Shown here: one piece after another, positions 62,779 to 64,000 of the stretch | Layout: each line of letters begins with the position of its first letter | Position numbering within the stretch: position 1 is the stretch's first letter | Assembly (NCBI RefSeq): GCF_003194585.1 | Contig: NZ_QHKZ01000006.1 | Location: forward strand, 186,001-250,000 | Source of the DNA: Nocardioides daejeonensis | GTDB taxonomy: Bacteria; Actinomycetota; Actinomycetes; Propionibacteriales; Nocardioidaceae | Length of the DNA stretch: 64,000 nucleotides | Direction of reading: 5' to 3' | The notes under the pieces: generated by a model | Told to the model about the DNA's origin: nothing | Database searches by the model: none | Seen by the model: only the letters and a program-made list of their open reading frames with translations | Position numbers and translations under genes: made by a program

Positions 62779-63413
62779 GAGGTGGTCTCGACAGGCTCGA
62801 CCGACGTCTGGGTGACGAAGTCACCGCGCTCGACGGGCGGCGGCCAGACCGTGGACGGCAGGTCCTTGAGCCTGTAGTGCCCCGGCTGGGACGGACCGTG
62901 CACCGCCATCCGGTCGAGCAGGCCCTGGGGCGCCTTGCCGGAGGAGGCGAGGGCGAGGAACGTGTGCGCCGTCGAGCCCAGGTCGAACCAGTCGCGCTGC
63001 CAGGTGAACTTCACCTGGCCGGCGTCCGGCCCCGACGTCATCCGGTCGACGCCGAACCAGGATCCGCCGATGCCGAGGATCTCGAACTCCTCCCCCGTCG
63101 CGTCGTCGAGAATGCCGGACCGCTGCTTCCAGAAGCCGCAGACCATCCCCTTGGCCTCGTCGACCATGGTGGCCTGGTAGTCGTAGTGCCACCCCTCCAG
63201 CCCGGCCATCTCCTGACCGATGGCGAGCTCACGGATCTCCTCCCGCCCGATGGCCATGAAGTGCTCGTCGGGGGTGTACATCCAGCCGTAGGTCGCGTCC
63301 TCCGCGTAGTGGTCGGCCATGATCTTCCAGTCCCCGCGACGCTCGGCCTCCCGGTTGATCTCGAGCCAGGAGTTCCAGAACTCCTCTATCTCGGCCCTGC
63401 TGAGGTTGCTCAT
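62775..63413 (-). CDS. SnoaL/NTF2-like protein of the catabolic operon
   Basis: The 212-residue protein has an NTF2-like fold with IEEFWNSWLEINREAERRGDW and EDATYGWMYTPDEHFMAIGREEIRE; WHYDYQATMVDE and GGSWFGVDRM come later. It probably handles a hydrophobic intermediate, as SnoaL-like isomerases and dehydratases do. AGGAG lies five bases before the ATG at 63413. The last residues, SVEPVETTS, come from a REP-like repeat that overlaps the stop, so the C-terminus has been replaced or extended by the repeat. Confidence 0.8.
   Translation of the reverse strand: MSNLSRAEIEEFWNSWLEINREAERRGDWKIMADHYAEDATYGWMYTPDEHFMAIGREEIRELAIGQEMAGLEGWHYDYQATMVDEAKGMVCGFWKQRSGILDDATGEEFEILGIGGSWFGVDRMTSGPDAGQVKFTWQRDWFDLGSTAHTFLALASSGKAPQGLLDRMAVHGPSQPGHYRLKDLPSTVWPPPVERGDFVTQTSVEPVETTS
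62781..62805. repeat. REP-like element, copy 2, in the 3' end of the SnoaL-like gene
   Basis: GGTGGT, TCGACAGGCTC and the start of ACC match the element at 59636-59670. It codes for EPVETT at the end of the protein and is adjacent to the overlap with the aldehyde dehydrogenase start. Confidence 0.6.
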
Positions 63414-63422
63414 GCCTGCTCC

Positions 63423-63532
63423 TGTCGATGTGCCACGTTTGTCATGTTGAAGTGCCAGTTCCGTCGTGTTGAGAAGCCAGTTCCGTTGTGTTGAGAAGCC
63501 AGTTGCAGCTGGTTGAGACGCCGGTTCTTCGC
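63423..63532. repeat. Five tandem 22-bp repeats upstream of the catabolic operon
   Basis: Units begin at 63423, 63445, 63467, 63489 and 63511, each 22 bases and in exact register; the consensus is TGTTGAGAAGCCAGTTCCGT with two further bases. Copies 2 to 4 are closest, 1 and 5 are degenerate. The array fills the gap between the ferredoxin gene and the ribosome site of the SnoaL-like gene. A two-turn helical period suggests that one protein binds all units on one face. Confidence 0.75.
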
Positions 63533-63542
63533 CCCACCAAGC

Positions 63543-63737
63543 TCAGTCGTGCAGCGTGAGTGCCATCGCCGGGCAGTACTTCACCGCGGTCGCGACGGCG
63601 TCCCGCAGCGACTCGTCCGGCTCCTCCTCCAGCAGGACGACGACATCCGTCGCTGCGTCGAACCCGAAGACGGACGGCGCCTCGCCCTGGCACATCTGGT
63701 GCCCCTGGCAGAGACCGGTGTCTGCCTCGACCCTCAT
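63543..63737 (-). CDS. Ferredoxin, [3Fe-4S] P450-partner type
   Basis: The 64-residue ferredoxin has cysteines in GLCQGHQMCQGEAP and KYCPAMAL, the three-ligand pattern (with a non-cysteine at the usual fourth place) of single [3Fe-4S] ferredoxins that pass electrons to cytochromes P450. It follows the P450 gene by 43 bases, so the pair is functional together. It starts at ATG 63737. Confidence 0.92.
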   Translation of the reverse strand: MRVEADTGLCQGHQMCQGEAPSVFGFDAATDVVVLLEEEPDESLRDAVATAVKYCPAMALTLHD

Positions 63738-63780
63738 CGCGCGCTTCCTCCCGCCGTACGACGCGCACCCTGGCAGGACA

Positions 63781-64000
63781 TCAGCGGACCCTGCGGCGGT
63801 AACGGACCCGGCAGGGCTGCTCCAGCTGGATCACCATCTTGGAGGTGTCGTCCCGGTAGCTCTCGGCAGGTTGGGCCATCTCGAAGGTGTAGTCCCGCAG
63901 GATCACCGAGAAGATCGCCTTGAGCTGCATCATCGCGAACGCGTTGCCCACGCAGCGGTGCTTGCCGGCGCCGAAGGGGATCCAGGTCCACCGGTTCTGC
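63781..64000 (-). CDS. Cytochrome P450, C-terminal part
   Basis: The frame enters from the right window edge and ends at TGA 63781. It contains the haem-ligand motif WIPFGAGKHRCVGNAFAMMQ, with the axial cysteine in HRC, followed by LKAIFSVILRDYTFEM and the last strand. Only the last 72 codons are visible. It is the first known gene of the run P450, ferredoxin, SnoaL-like, aldehyde dehydrogenase, SDR, dehydrogenase, CMD, and probably performs the opening hydroxylation. Confidence 0.92.
   Translation of the reverse strand, partial: QNRWTWIPFGAGKHRCVGNAFAMMQLKAIFSVILRDYTFEMAQPAESYRDDTSKMVIQLEQPCRVRYRRRVR

Noticed and set aside
60229-62877. 882-codon plus-strand frame across the SDR, dehydrogenase and aldehyde dehydrogenase genes
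   Set aside because: Composition is Arg/His/Gly-rich without motifs; all three minus-strand genes have catalytic signatures and coupled starts.
63423-63532. CRISPR array
   Set aside because: The 22-base units are directly tandem with no spacers, and no cas gene is present.

Overview
The window is high-GC DNA with the dense, short-gapped, translationally coupled gene layout of an actinobacterium. The mixture seen here (actinobacterial cobalamin genes with a cobalamin riboswitch and CbtAB, an IdeR-type iron box, SigE-family ECF factor, DUF1707 and DUF3558-like lipoproteins, F420-type LLM oxidoreductase, PIN-PhoH, Rv1085c/Rv1086-like pair) fits the Nocardioidaceae/Propionibacteriales best. The genus (Nocardioides-like) is an inference from gene content, not from a marker gene. 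No rRNA, tRNA, CRISPR array, phage or insertion-sequence transposase was recognised, and no gene-free stretch exceeds 300 bases.

Layout. 1-9.5 kb: adenosylcobalamin synthesis: chelatase ChlI-D (5' end outside the window), cobO, a cobB-cobC fusion, a cobalamin riboswitch with cbtB-cbtA, cobD on the plus strand, and cobQ-cobK facing them. 9.5-21 kb: an IdeR-boxed DUF2470 gene, a HAD phosphatase/flavin monooxygenase/DUF1707 run, two tandem paralogous lipoproteins, class I fumarase, a VapBC-type pair, an MBL hydrolase and a lipoprotein with a coupled micro-ORF. 21-33.5 kb: spermidine-synthase-like protein, an orphan ABC binding protein overlapping a truncated PucR/CdaR regulator, class II fumarase, an exported SurE-like nucleotidase, methyltransferase, MatB-like ligase, old-yellow-enzyme, lytic transglycosylase and PIN-PhoH. 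33.7-40.3 kb: an amino-acid (possibly arginine/D-amino-acid) catabolic locus (ThDP decarboxylase, glutamate-type dehydrogenase, TetR regulator, APC permease, DadA-like oxidase) with two copies of one operator. 40.3-45.1 kb: small kinase, cis-prenyltransferase, hemolysin III, and an ECF sigma factor coupled to a membrane PASTA protein. 45.1-64 kb: acyl-CoA/lipid catabolism: thioesterase, CoA ligase, LLM oxidoreductase, regulators, a complete Liv-type importer with a surface protein, then an operon running from a P450 (cut by the window end) through ferredoxin, SnoaL-like, aldehyde dehydrogenase, SDR, hydroxyisobutyrate-dehydrogenase-like and CMD proteins.

The least expected signals are small DNA structures: a 42-bp palindromic unit found in frame inside two cobalamin genes, an 88-bp composite palindrome after the sigma/PASTA operon, a five-copy 22-bp tandem array in front of the SnoaL/aldehyde dehydrogenase operon, and the matched TetR operators. 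Several gene ends look rearranged (PucR/ABC binding protein at 23.7 kb; lipoprotein, SnoaL and TetR genes at 50.3-51.4 kb).
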